From: JBBRDU01 sp038230335
GTDB taxonomy: Bacteria > Verrucomicrobiota > Verrucomicrobiia > Chthoniobacterales > UBA10450
Assembly (NCBI GenBank): GCA_038230335.1
Contig: JBBRNL010000002.1
Location: 124,001 to 188,000, forward strand
DNA: 64,000 nucleotides
Reading direction: 5' to 3'
The first letter of the stretch is position 1. Each line of letters begins with the position of its first letter. Below are positions 25,232-33,930 of this stretch, one piece after another. A program made the translations under genes and the position numbers. The notes below the pieces were generated by a model. That model did not search any database and was not told where the DNA came from. It saw only the letters and a program-made list of their open reading frames with translations.

Positions 25232-27199
25232 ATGACGGAGCAAGGAGACGCGGAAAAAAAGACTGAAGCGCTGCGGCGTGACGTAGCCACCGCCGATCTG
25301 GCCGGGTTGATGGCTATCTGGCGTGGACGGGACCTGGCGGAATGGTCGCGCTTTCCTGAAGTCTACCGTGAACTCAGCGAATCCATCCTGGGGCACGGGG
25401 AACCGCTGCTCGCGTATGACGTGATCAGCGAGGGGCTGAACGTGGTTCCGGCGGATGTGCGTTTGCGCCAGCTACAAGGATTGTCGTTGGCCAGAAGTGG
25501 TGCGACCGAACGTGCGAATGCGGTCCTGGAAGGTTTGCGGCGCGAGGGACAGGCCGGCGAGGAAACGCTCGGGATGCTGGGACGAACCTACAAGGATTTG
25601 GCCACGCACGCTTCGACTGCAGTGACCCGCGCGCAAAACCTGAAACGAGCCGCTGAGATTTATGGCCAGGCGTTCGCGAGCACCGGAGGGTATTGGTCGG
25701 GCATCAACGCGGCCACCATGAATCTGCTCATCGGAAATGTCGACGCGGCGGGAGCACTAGCCGGCCAGGTTCGCGAGCTGTGTCAGAGCGTTCTGTTCCA
25801 GCAAGGTGTGGATGAGTACTGGCCACTGGCTGCGCTGGGGGAGGCTGCCTTGATCGTAAAGAACTGGGCGGAGGCGGAGGATTGGTACGCTCGAGCCGCC
25901 TTGGCTGGGGCCGGCCGTTACGGCGATCTGCATTCCACGCGACGCAATGCTGATCTGATTTTGCAACATTTGGGGGCTGACTCGCAGAAGATCGACCGCT
26001 CTCTGCACATTCCGCCGATCGTGGCCTTCGCCGGACATATGATCGATCGCGACGACCGGACGGAACCCAGGTTTCCGAAAGAGCTGGAACGTGCGGTCGC
26101 GGCGGAGATTGGAGCCTGGATCGATAAAGCGAACCCCAAGTTTGGTTTCGCCTCGGCCGCCTGCGGGTCCGACATTCTGTTTCTCGAAGCGATGCTGGAG
26201 CGCGGCGCTGAAATCTCGGTGGTGCTGCCTTATAACCAGGAAGAATTTGTCAGGGACAGCGTCGATTTTATTCCGGGTTCGGGCTGGCGGAAACGATTTG
26301 AGCGTGTAATCGATCAGTCTGCGCGCGTGATCGTCGCCTCCATCGAGAAACTGGAGATTGGCGGAGTTTCCTACGATTTCTGCAATCAGCTATTGCTGGG
26401 CCTCGCGGCGATTCGTTCGCATCAACTCGAGAGCCAACTCATTCCGCTGGTGGTTTGGAATGGGCAGCCCGGCGATGGCCCCGGCGGCTCGTCGAGCGTA
26501 GTCGATAACTGGCGGCTGCTTGGCTATCAACCTGAGGTCATTGATTTGGAGAAGATCAGAACCGGGAAGGCGTCGCAGCCACGCACCCGTGCGATCAGCT
26601 CGGATGTTTCCAGTAACAATTTACGCGACGGTCGCGAAGCTTCGACAATGGACTTTGGTTCCCGGCTCGTGTCGATCCTTTTTGCCGATGCCGTTGGCTT
26701 CAGCAAGTTGAGTGAAATGGAAGTGCCGCGGTTCGTGGATGAATTTCTGGGCGCAATCGCTCAGCTTAGTGCCAGGTTCGCCAGGTCGATCCTGGCGAAA
26801 AACACATGGGGCGATGGTTTGTATTTTGTCTTCTCTGCCGTTGATGTGGCGGGTGACTTTGCCTTGCAGCTGGCGGAGCTCGCCTCCCAGACGAAATGGG
26901 AAGAGAAAGGATTGCGCGCGGGTTTGAATCTGCGCATCGCCTTACATGCGGGTCCGGCCTACGAGTTCAATGATCCGATCACGGGACATCGCAGCTACAG
27001 CGGCACGCACGTTAGCCGCGCGGCGCGCCTTGAGCCGATCACCCCGGCGGGACAAGTCTATGCCACGGAAGCGTTCGCGGCTTTGGCCGCCGCGCATTGT
27101 CCTTCGAATCTTACGAGCGACTACGTGGGGCAAACGGCTATGGCGAAAGGGTACGGAACGCTGCCGATTTATCACGTTCGGCCAAAGTCGGGCAAATGA
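25232..27199 (+). CDS. TPR / Rossmann-like / class III nucleotide cyclase-like multidomain protein
   Basis: A 655-residue cytoplasmic-looking protein without signal or membrane segments. Residues 1-250 are helical repeats resembling the TRAFs-binding/TPR domain. Residues 258-410 form an alpha/beta domain with IVAFAGHMIDR, ASAACGSDILFLEAMLERG and VVLPYNQEEF, resembling SLOG-type nucleotide-binding proteins. Residues 475-650 are a class III adenylate/guanylate cyclase catalytic domain. Its metal Asp residues are visible (Asp486 in FADAVGFSKL, Asp528 in WGDGLYFVF), as is the transition-state Arg599. The canonical catalytic Asn four residues before that Arg is Ser595 (HVSRAARLEP). Activity is therefore uncertain. 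The family is known from genomes but its role is undefined. Confidence 0.8.
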   Translation: MTEQGDAEKKTEALRRDVATADLAGLMAIWRGRDLAEWSRFPEVYRELSESILGHGEPLLAYDVISEGLNVVPADVRLRQLQGLSLARSGATERANAVLEGLRREGQAGEETLGMLGRTYKDLATHASTAVTRAQNLKRAAEIYGQAFASTGGYWSGINAATMNLLIGNVDAAGALAGQVRELCQSVLFQQGVDEYWPLAALGEAALIVKNWAEAEDWYARAALAGAGRYGDLHSTRRNADLILQHLGADSQKIDRSLHIPPIVAFAGHMIDRDDRTEPRFPKELERAVAAEIGAWIDKANPKFGFASAACGSDILFLEAMLERGAEISVVLPYNQEEFVRDSVDFIPGSGWRKRFERVIDQSARVIVASIEKLEIGGVSYDFCNQLLLGLAAIRSHQLESQLIPLVVWNGQPGDGPGGSSSVVDNWRLLGYQPEVIDLEKIRTGKASQPRTRAISSDVSSNNLRDGREASTMDFGSRLVSILFADAVGFSKLSEMEVPRFVDEFLGAIAQLSARFARSILAKNTWGDGLYFVFSAVDVAGDFALQLAELASQTKWEEKGLRAGLNLRIALHAGPAYEFNDPITGHRSYSGTHVSRAARLEPITPAGQVYATEAFAALAAAHCPSNLTSDYVGQTAMAKGYGTLPIYHVRPKSGK

Positions 27200-27292
27200 T
27201 GTTAGGGCGATCTGGGTTGAGGTCCCGAGCGAGGAGCATATCCGCGGAGCAGATGGCGCAGAGTGTCGTCCCTGCCACTCTTTGACCAGTAG

Positions 27293-28276
27293 TTAGACCA
27301 GCATCGGATCGATCGGGACGAGCGGCCGGATCAACTCGACCAGAGCGGGGATGTCGCGTGCCTTGAAGGCGCGGCCGCGTCGACGGATCTTGGCCGTCTC
27401 CAATTCCTGGACTTGGATTAGTTTGCCATTCTTCCAGACCCAGGCGTCCGGATTATAAGGGCCCACCCGGCGCGGATCTGTCCATGTGTGGATGGACAGT
27501 AACTTGTCGGTGACGGCGGCGGCAATATGCATGGGACCGCTGTCGACGCTGATGATGAAGCGGGCCACGCGGATCAGCCGGATGAGTTGGAGCAGCGAGG
27601 TTTGATTCGTTAACTCGACACAGTTATCCGGCGTATTGATCTTGCGGGTCGATTTGCCAGCCACCACGACCCGGGTTGGAGCAAAGGCCTGGCAAATTCC
27701 TTCGATGACTCCGTTGGATAGCGACTTGCTTTGGCCGCGGGCGAAGGGGTGCAGCAGAATGAAAGGTGGGTACTCGTCGAAGCGGGGCAAAGGGTCTCCC
27801 GTGGGGATGGGGCAGCGGAGGGCATCGCCGACAGGAGCGCCGGCCAACTCGGCCAATTTTAGATATCGCTCGATCGCGTGTTGGCGGCGATTCACCTTCG
27901 CGCTGCGATGATAGAACCAGCGCGAGCCTTCGCGCCCGTCGCTCATTCCGTAGACTTCTTTCGCCTTGCTCGCCTTGGCGATAAGGGCGCTGCGCAGCAG
28001 CCCTTGGAAATCCAGGGCCAGATCGGGTTTGAGTTGACTGGTCTTCTTGAGCCACGGCATCAGACTGCGGGACGCGCCGAGCCCGCGCAGCTCGCCCCGG
28101 GGGAAAATGTGAACGTGATTGACGTCCTGATTTCCGCGCAGGAGCGGCGCCCATTCCGGGTTGATCACCCAGGTGATCTCGGCGCGCGGATAGGCATCAC
28201 GCAAGGCCGCCACCGCCGGCAAGGTGTGGACGACGTCGCCGAGCGAACTCGGTTTGATAATCAGGATCGATTTCAG
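27293..28276 (-). CDS. waaC: Glycosyltransferase family 9 (heptosyltransferase I-like)
   Basis: A 327-residue ADP-heptose:LPS heptosyltransferase-like enzyme that would add heptose to the LPS inner core at the cytoplasmic face. The conserved N-terminus KSILIIKPSSLGDVVHTLPA lies upstream of the first ATG, GTG or TTG. The only plausible start in the frame is CTG at 28276, giving MKSILIIKPSSLGD. Other features are FILLHPFARGQSK and the donor-site motif SVDSGPMHIAAA. The gene symbol is tentative within the waaC/waaF group. It lies 45 nt downstream of the phosphoesterase gene. Confidence 0.88.
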   Translation of the reverse strand: MKSILIIKPSSLGDVVHTLPAVAALRDAYPRAEITWVINPEWAPLLRGNQDVNHVHIFPRGELRGLGASRSLMPWLKKTSQLKPDLALDFQGLLRSALIAKASKAKEVYGMSDGREGSRWFYHRSAKVNRRQHAIERYLKLAELAGAPVGDALRCPIPTGDPLPRFDEYPPFILLHPFARGQSKSLSNGVIEGICQAFAPTRVVVAGKSTRKINTPDNCVELTNQTSLLQLIRLIRVARFIISVDSGPMHIAAAVTDKLLSIHTWTDPRRVGPYNPDAWVWKNGKLIQVQELETAKIRRRGRAFKARDIPALVELIRPLVPIDPMLV

Positions 28277-28321
28277 AGGCGCGGTCCAGAATTCAGAAGA
28301 GAAATCCCGGAATTGTCGATC

Positions 28322-29044
28322 TTATCTTCCAAGCGCCAACCTCTCGGCCAGGAGACGGGGCAGACCGGCTTTGATAATCTTTTCCTGGGCGATCTGCACG
28401 TCGTATTTTACGCGGCGCAGCTCCACCACGTTGTGTTCTGTGTCGAACACACAATAACTGGCTCGCCAATCCCCGTCGCGCGATTGGCCTACGCTACCGA
28501 CATTAATGAAATATTTCTTGCCCGGTTCGATTCGGAGCTGATCGATCTTGTGGCGTTGCACACCGTCATCGCGCACGAACGCCATGGGCACGTGGGTGTG
28601 GCCAAAGAAGCAGACGGCGGTGTGCTGGTAGGTGAAACTGGCCACGGCATCGAGATTGTTAAACACGTAACCCCATTGCGCGGGCGTATCCAAGGTGGAA
28701 TGCACGATGGTGAAGTCTCGCACCTGTCGCTGTAAACGAAGGTCGCGCAGCCATTCCCTGTCTTCCTTCGTGAGATTCTCGCGCGTCCACTCGATCGCGT
28801 GTTCCGCCAGCTCATTAAAATCGCGGGAGGACTCGAAGAGAGAGGCCTGCTCATCGTGGTTGCCTTTCACGGTCGGGCAGCCCATCTCGCGGATGCGATT
28901 GACGCACTCGTGCGGATCGGCGTTGTATCCCACCACGTCACCCAGGCAAACGAAATGCGTGCAAGCCTGTTGCTGCGCGTCCTCCCGGACAGCTTCGAGA
29001 GCCTCAAGATTGGCATGAATATCACTGAAAATGGCAAAGCGCAT
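28322..29044 (-). CDS. Calcineurin-like metallophosphoesterase
   Basis: A 240-residue YfcE/DUF-type metallophosphoesterase. All metal-binding motifs are present: FSDIHANLEAL (Asp, His), CLGDVVGYNADP (Asp), GNHDE (Asn, His), IVHST (His) and GHTHVP (two His). The substrate is probably a phosphodiester or phosphoprotein but cannot be named. It precedes the heptosyltransferase on the same strand and may be cotranscribed with it. Confidence 0.92.
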   Translation of the reverse strand: MRFAIFSDIHANLEALEAVREDAQQQACTHFVCLGDVVGYNADPHECVNRIREMGCPTVKGNHDEQASLFESSRDFNELAEHAIEWTRENLTKEDREWLRDLRLQRQVRDFTIVHSTLDTPAQWGYVFNNLDAVASFTYQHTAVCFFGHTHVPMAFVRDDGVQRHKIDQLRIEPGKKYFINVGSVGQSRDGDWRASYCVFDTEHNVVELRRVKYDVQIAQEKIIKAGLPRLLAERLALGR

Positions 29045-29196
29045 GGCGAGTTTGGCAGCACCCTCGAGGGCGGCTGGAGCGCAGGATTATACAAGAATTT
29101 TCCGGAGAGGACAGCGGCCCCTGAAGAAATCTTAAGCGCCGTTCCTGTCATCCGACTTACCTACGGCAGCGGATTCCCGTCAAAACCGTGATGGAA

Positions 29197-29955
29197 CTAT
29201 CGCGTTTTTTCGGGAATGCGCTGATCGGGTGCAACCTGGAGCTTCTCTTCGAGGAACTTCATCCTCGCAATCAGGGTAGGGAGCCGTTCCTGTGGTCCCA
29301 TGTCATAAAGCCGATGCAGTTGCTCGTAGGCTCCGCTCTCGTGTCCCTCGCAATAGGAAAGCTCGTAGGCCGCGAAGCGTTTATCGTAACTGGGTGCGTC
29401 CGGCAAGCGGGCCGCTTTCGCGAACATCTCGGAGGCGTGAAAATGGTCGTTATACTTGTCTTTGTATAGACGGGCGAGTGATTCGTAGAGCTGCGGCTTA
29501 TCGGGATTATTACGAATGCCGCGCTCCAGAAAATCTTTGCCGATATCGAAATATTCGCGCTGAGCTCTTACGCGCAGTGCCCGACGCGGCCGGGTTTCGT
29601 CGTTTAAGGCCGCGGCGCTCGCGTTCCAGGCCATGTGCCACGCCGCCATGTCCCAGAAAAGAACGGAACGGGGCTGGAGCGTGGTGGCCTGTCGGAACAA
29701 TAAAAGGACCCGGCCCCATTCCGTTTGCTCCCAGGCCACGTGCGCTTGAATAAACAGGACGTCCGCGACGAGCGAGCGGAAGCCGCTCAGGGCCGCGACG
29801 AAACCGAGTTGCCCGATTTGTTCGCGCAAATTGAGATTAAATTCGACGCCGTGAAAATGCAGTGAGCGATGTTCCGAAACCAAACGGCTTTCGATGGGCA
29901 GTCTGATCGCACCGAAGGCAAGGACGGTTGCGAGCACGGCGGCGAAACGGATCAT
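29197..29955 (-). CDS. Tetratricopeptide-like membrane-anchored protein
   Basis: A 252-residue protein with one N-terminal hydrophobic helix (residues 3-22) and a helical-repeat body. Segments such as FLERGIRNNPDKPQLYESLARLY and FAKAARLPDAPSYDKRFAAYEL have TPR spacing. I do not recognise a named family. Its start overlaps the stop of the ABC permease gene by 4 nt (ATGA), so it is the last gene of the acyP-ABC operon and is probably a partner of that transporter. Confidence 0.7.
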   Translation of the reverse strand: MIRFAAVLATVLAFGAIRLPIESRLVSEHRSLHFHGVEFNLNLREQIGQLGFVAALSGFRSLVADVLFIQAHVAWEQTEWGRVLLLFRQATTLQPRSVLFWDMAAWHMAWNASAAALNDETRPRRALRVRAQREYFDIGKDFLERGIRNNPDKPQLYESLARLYKDKYNDHFHASEMFAKAARLPDAPSYDKRFAAYELSYCEGHESGAYEQLHRLYDMGPQERLPTLIARMKFLEEKLQVAPDQRIPEKTR

Positions 29956-30833
29956 AGCTCCTTCCCGTAAAAGACGACGGTGCCGAGCAGGGTATAAACG
30001 GTGGTGTAAAACAATCCGAGCAGCGCGGTTTTTCCGAAAAGGGCGAAGGGAATGACGGTCCCGGCGACCGCGTCATCAATTAAATTGAAGGCTTGCAGGT
30101 CGGGAAACAAGAGGGCCACGAGCGCCAGAAAGCCCTGCGCCATCCACCCACCGCCCTGGTCGTGCAACCAGTATTCACGGGCCGTGGCCTGAAGATGTCC
30201 GATGAAATAAACAAAAACCATGACCACCACCGTGAACAGGTTCGTGGTCGCAAAGGTCGAGACGAAGAGAGTCAGCGCGGAGAGCAGCGCCGCTTTCAGG
30301 TAGATGGTGGCAACGGCCGGGATGAGATCGACGTTAAAGGCCGACTGGCGCACGGTTTCAAGGGCCGCGTCTATCTGCTCACGCGGCGCTGATGCCATTT
30401 GTCGGGCTGTCTCGGCCAGAACCGTTTGCTCACGCAAATAGAGAATGGCGAAAAACAGGGCGCTCATGAGGAGCGTGCTCAGGCCGAGGAGCAGCAGAAT
30501 CCCGAATAATTTGCCAAGCAGATATTCAAATCGCGGCACCGGCTTCGCTAAGATGGTGTAAACCGTCCGGTCCTCCACGTCCTGGGGCAGGAGTCGGGCC
30601 GTGGCCACGACGGCGAGGAGCGAAGTGATAATCGACATTGCGCCAAGCGAGACATCCTTCAGGATTTGGAATTCCTGCTGAAAGCTGAAGCGCGCCATCA
30701 GCACGGAGCTCGCGATCAAGAGAAGCGCGAAGATCAGCGCGAAATAGAAGACGCGCTGACGGGTCAGGTCAGTCAGCGTGTTGCTGGTTAGCGCCAGAAT
30801 CCGCCGCATGGAGAAGGAAGGTGAATTAGTCAC
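29952..30833 (-). CDS. ABC-2 type transporter permease
   Basis: A 293-residue inner-membrane permease with six hydrophobic segments and a large loop after the second pair. The N-terminus (RRILALTSNTLTDLTRQRVFYFALIFALLL, split at TDLTRQR) and the conserved EDRTVYTILAKPVPRFEYLLGK, split at AKPVPR, match the ABC-2 family 'permease component of an export system' group (NatB/NosY type). It overlaps the ATPase gene by 4 nt and the TPR gene by 4 nt. The cargo is unknown. Confidence 0.88.
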   Translation of the reverse strand: MTNSPSFSMRRILALTSNTLTDLTRQRVFYFALIFALLLIASSVLMARFSFQQEFQILKDVSLGAMSIITSLLAVVATARLLPQDVEDRTVYTILAKPVPRFEYLLGKLFGILLLLGLSTLLMSALFFAILYLREQTVLAETARQMASAPREQIDAALETVRQSAFNVDLIPAVATIYLKAALLSALTLFVSTFATTNLFTVVVMVFVYFIGHLQATAREYWLHDQGGGWMAQGFLALVALLFPDLQAFNLIDDAVAGTVIPFALFGKTALLGLFYTTVYTLLGTVVFYGKEL

Positions 30834-31726
30834 GGTTCTGGTTTGATCTCGCTCGCCGCGGCAGAGGCACCGGGCCTTTCATCTTTCTCCCCGGTCGCTT
30901 CAAGGAAAAGCCGCTCAAGGGTGGTGGTCGATTTCCGGCGTTCGACCAGACGCGCGTTAGACTTGACCGCGGCCGACTCGATCTCCTGTAAGAGCGTTTC
31001 GGAGGCGTTCTCCAGGACAAGCTCGGTACGGTTTTCAATCGCGATCAGGTCTTCCAGTCGACCTTCACGCACGAGCAATCCGGCGGACAGAATGCCAACG
31101 CGATCGCAGATTTCCTGCGCCTGGGCGAGGAGGTGAGATGAAAGCAGGACAGTGATGCCGCGCTGCTTCAGCTGCAGAATCAGATCGCAGATATCACGCG
31201 AGCCGGCCGGGTCGACGCCGGCGGTCGGTTCGTCCAATATGACTACGCGTGGTTCGTGGATGAGAGCCTGGGCCAGACCGATTCGTTGCAGCATTCCCTT
31301 GGAGTAAGTGGCGAGACGGCGGTCGCGCGCATCCTCCAGTCGAACGAGCGCGAGCATTTCGTCGATTCGTTGCGGCAAAATCCTGCGGCCAAGTCCGCCG
31401 AGTTTTCCAAAAAAGCGCAGCGTCTCCTGGCCGGTCAGGTACTTGTAAAAGTATGGGTTCTCCGGCAGAAAACCGACGGCGGTGCGACTTGCCACGCAGC
31501 GGCTATCTTGGCCGAGGATTTCAGTCCGCCCCTGCGTGGGGGAAACGAGACCGAGAATGATTTTGAGAGTAGTGCTCTTGCCTGATCCGTTCGGACCGAG
31601 CAACCCATAAACTTCACCAGGCTCCACCTGCAAAGTGAGATCGCGCACGGCCAAGACAGAGGCTCGCCGGAAGGGCACCGGAAAAACCTTGGTCAGACCG
31701 CGAACGGCGATGGCGGGCTCAGTCAT
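30830..31726 (-). CDS. ABC transporter ATP-binding protein
   Basis: A 298-residue ATPase partner of the downstream permease. It has Walker A GPNGSGKST, the Q-loop region, signature YSKGMLQRIGLAQAL, Walker B VVILDEPTAGVDP, and an H-loop in TVLLSSHLL. A C-terminal extension of about 70 residues (typical of CcmA/NatA-type exporters) ends in a Pro/Glu tail. The start ATG 31726 overlaps the acyP stop by 8 nt; the longer frame upstream lies within acyP. Confidence 0.93.
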   Translation of the reverse strand: MTEPAIAVRGLTKVFPVPFRRASVLAVRDLTLQVEPGEVYGLLGPNGSGKSTTLKIILGLVSPTQGRTEILGQDSRCVASRTAVGFLPENPYFYKYLTGQETLRFFGKLGGLGRRILPQRIDEMLALVRLEDARDRRLATYSKGMLQRIGLAQALIHEPRVVILDEPTAGVDPAGSRDICDLILQLKQRGITVLLSSHLLAQAQEICDRVGILSAGLLVREGRLEDLIAIENRTELVLENASETLLQEIESAAVKSNARLVERRKSTTTLERLFLEATGEKDERPGASAAASEIKPEP

Positions 31727-31994
31727 GACGAATTTCGAAACCATGCGCCACGACCGGCTTGTCCAGTTTCGACTCGGTTTGTTTTTTGATGTGCGCGCGA
31801 AGTTCGCTTTGATTAATGGCCTCAAGGAAACTTCGCAGTTCTTCCTCGCCACCGCTCACCTGCATTTGCACACGGCCGTCCGGAAGATTGCGCACCCATC
31901 CGGTCACGTCGAAGCCTTTGGCCACGTTGCGGATGGACCAGCGGAAGCCGACTCCCTGCACGCGGCCTTCGTAGGAAACTTCGAGTGAGATCAT
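31719..31994 (-). CDS. acyP: Acylphosphatase
   Basis: A 91-residue acylphosphatase, which hydrolyses carboxyl-phosphate bonds such as acetyl phosphate. It has the phosphate-binding loop GRVQGVGFR with the catalytic Arg, then GWVRNLPDGRVQMQVSG with the catalytic Asn. Length is standard. It is the first gene of the run acyP-ATPase-permease-TPR, in which every junction overlaps. Confidence 0.95.
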   Translation of the reverse strand: MISLEVSYEGRVQGVGFRWSIRNVAKGFDVTGWVRNLPDGRVQMQVSGGEEELRSFLEAINQSELRAHIKKQTESKLDKPVVAHGFEIRHD

Positions 31995-32035
31995 GGGCCG
32001 AGCTGATCTTACGAAAAGCGCAGCGCAGCGAAAGC

Positions 32036-32491
32036 CTAGTTGCCTAGATTTACAGGAACTTCGATGGGGGTTGGCTCAAACTCGGGAAGCGGCGCCTCCG
32101 GTGCATTCGACCGGGGTTGAGGAATCTCAGCACGCCATGCCGACGAACTGGCGAGCGAGGTGGAGGGAACGTCGAGGGCGACCACCTTGGGCCCCCCGGG
32201 GGAGATGTCCGCACTCGCCACGAAACCTTCCTCGCCGCTGAGCAGATGAACTTTGCAAAACCCGGAAGAAAACCGGATGAGCTTCATCGGCGTGTCTCTT
32301 GAGATGGTTTTGTCCGGACCGATACCCTGCCGCGGACTATGAGAGTAAAAGGGCGCCGATTCAGGGATGACGGCATAGAGTTTTTCCTCGGACTTTGCGC
32401 GGTGGGCGGATCGGAAACTGGCGCAGCCGCAGGCGAGATTAACGAAAAGCAAACCGCGCAGAATTAGGCCGATGGACTGACCTGGTTGCAT
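32036..32491 (-). CDS. Hypothetical lipoprotein with possible SH3-like domain
   Basis: A 151-residue secreted protein. The signal peptide (residues 1-22) leads to LACGC, a lipobox-like site. A beta-rich middle (about 35-100: KLYAVIPESAPFYS, MKLIRFSSGFCKVHL, EEGFVASADI) has the strand spacing of bacterial SH3 domains. The C-terminus is Pro/Glu-rich and disordered. No named family is certain. It follows two other small exported proteins on the same strand. Confidence 0.55.
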   Translation of the reverse strand: MQPGQSIGLILRGLLFVNLACGCASFRSAHRAKSEEKLYAVIPESAPFYSHSPRQGIGPDKTISRDTPMKLIRFSSGFCKVHLLSGEEGFVASADISPGGPKVVALDVPSTSLASSSAWRAEIPQPRSNAPEAPLPEFEPTPIEVPVNLGN

Positions 32492-32530
32492 AACCAGGAT
32501 TCGTTAAGCTAATCCCGTTCCCAGGCGGCT

Positions 32531-32962
32531 TTATTTATAGGAGTAGACGAGGCAGAAACTGCTTTCGCCGCCTTCGAGCAGCCCGATCGACACGTAGTAT
32601 TGGCCGCTGATCGTGGGGGAGAAGCCAGCGGCGGCGCGTTCGCCTTCGCTATAACTTTCCGTCGTCATTTGTTTGCCCGTTTCATCGTAGACCACAACCT
32701 CAACCTTTTTGGCGGGCTCGATCGCCCCGACCGCGAACCAGTATTGATTCCCGGCATATAGATTGACCGCGATCAGAGCGTGTTCGGTCGGCTTGATCGT
32801 GCCGGACCAATGGCCATCTCGAATCTTGAAGCCGTCATTCGAAAAGGCCCCGACCAGGTCGAGTACGGCCTTATGAGCTTCCACTTCTTTGTCGGATTCC
32901 GCACGCAATCCGAGCGGTGCCAACAGACTGCCAATCAATATGATGCTGAGCAGCCGTTTCAT
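32531..32962 (-). CDS. Hypothetical secreted protein
   Basis: A 143-residue protein with a Sec signal peptide (residues 1-21, cleavage near LRAES). It has a beta-sandwich-like mature domain with GHWSGTIKPTEHALIAVNL, YWFAVGAIEPAKKVEVVVYDETG and TISGQYYVSIGL, which resembles the bacterial pre-peptidase C-terminal or C2-like fold but without a confident match. It overlaps the upstream exported gene by 4 nt, so the two are cotranscribed. Function unknown. Confidence 0.65.
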   Translation of the reverse strand: MKRLLSIILIGSLLAPLGLRAESDKEVEAHKAVLDLVGAFSNDGFKIRDGHWSGTIKPTEHALIAVNLYAGNQYWFAVGAIEPAKKVEVVVYDETGKQMTTESYSEGERAAAGFSPTISGQYYVSIGLLEGGESSFCLVYSYK

Positions 32963-33774
32963 TTGGAGTCAGACTTCTGCTGAATGTCCTGCATGACGTG
33001 CCCGACCGCCTCGTTCACCTTCTTCACGTCATCCGGACTGGGCGCCTTGCCGACGGGAAATGAGACCAATTTTTCGATCGCGACGAGTTGGTCGCTGACC
33101 GCTTTGACGAGCGGGTTCTCGCGCATGGCGGGCGAGATGTCATTGACTTTGGCGTGCATGAAGTTGACCAGAGCGGGCTGGCGCAAGACCTTGGCGCTCC
33201 GCTCATCGTAATTCTGCATGACGGCCGCGCTAACGACTTGCGTGCCGCGGATCCATCCACCCAGGCTAACGAGGATGACCAGATCCTGATCACTGTGCGA
33301 CTGCATGGAGGTTTTGACCTCGTTTTGGGTGGCTTCGAGTTCTTCCTGCAGCGCATCCCATTCGTTATTCTCGGCAAATTCGTTGATGCTGTTGCCGCGG
33401 CTCAAAATGTTTTCGCTCACCCCGAGCGCCTTCGCCATCTTAACGATGTCGGTCCCGATATTTTTTACCTGCTGGCCATCCTGCGCTTCCACCGCAATGA
33501 AGCCATCGGCGATCAAGCCGCCCAGATTGAGAGCGATCTGCGCCCGGTTTCGATAGGTGGTCGGAAGAGGGCCTCGAAATTGACCTGACCAGTTCGGTTT
33601 CCCCGGTTTTTCCAACGCGGCGAAGAGTTCGCCGGGCGAAGGAATGCTGATGGAATCACTCATTACAGCTTTCGCAAGTTGCTCCGCGGCAAGGTGCGGC
33701 GCGTCCGCCGCGCCAATTGTCAGGCAACCGGCCAATACGAAGCCGGTGGCGACAAAACGTGCACAAAGACTCAT
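32959..33774 (-). CDS. Hypothetical secreted protein
   Basis: A 271-residue protein starting at ATG 33774 with a signal peptide (hydrophobic residues 6-22, cleavage near GAADAP). The mature part is helical and mentions no catalytic motif. A conserved-looking region is KPNWSGQFRGPLPTTYRNRAQIALNLGGLIADGFIAVE, split at TYRNRAQ. I do not recognise the family. It is the first gene of the set ending at 32036 and is divergent from eno. Confidence 0.65.
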   Translation of the reverse strand: MSLCARFVATGFVLAGCLTIGAADAPHLAAEQLAKAVMSDSISIPSPGELFAALEKPGKPNWSGQFRGPLPTTYRNRAQIALNLGGLIADGFIAVEAQDGQQVKNIGTDIVKMAKALGVSENILSRGNSINEFAENNEWDALQEELEATQNEVKTSMQSHSDQDLVILVSLGGWIRGTQVVSAAVMQNYDERSAKVLRQPALVNFMHAKVNDISPAMRENPLVKAVSDQLVAIEKLVSFPVGKAPSPDDVKKVNEAVGHVMQDIQQKSDSK

Positions 33775-33930
33775 AAAGCAAGCGTACCTAGGCTGGCGAA
33801 TATTGCCAGCAGGAATGTTGGGGCCGAGGGCCGTTTTGGCCCGGGAGGGCGGAGGACAGAGAAAGAGCATCTTAAGATGCGACACGGATTATGTTTGCGC
33901 GAAGGGCGATTTAGCGTCATCCAATCCGCC

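Noticed and set aside
33679..33930. In-frame N-terminal extension of enolase (84 aa)
   Set aside because: It overlaps the divergent secreted-protein gene and is not part of the enolase family.
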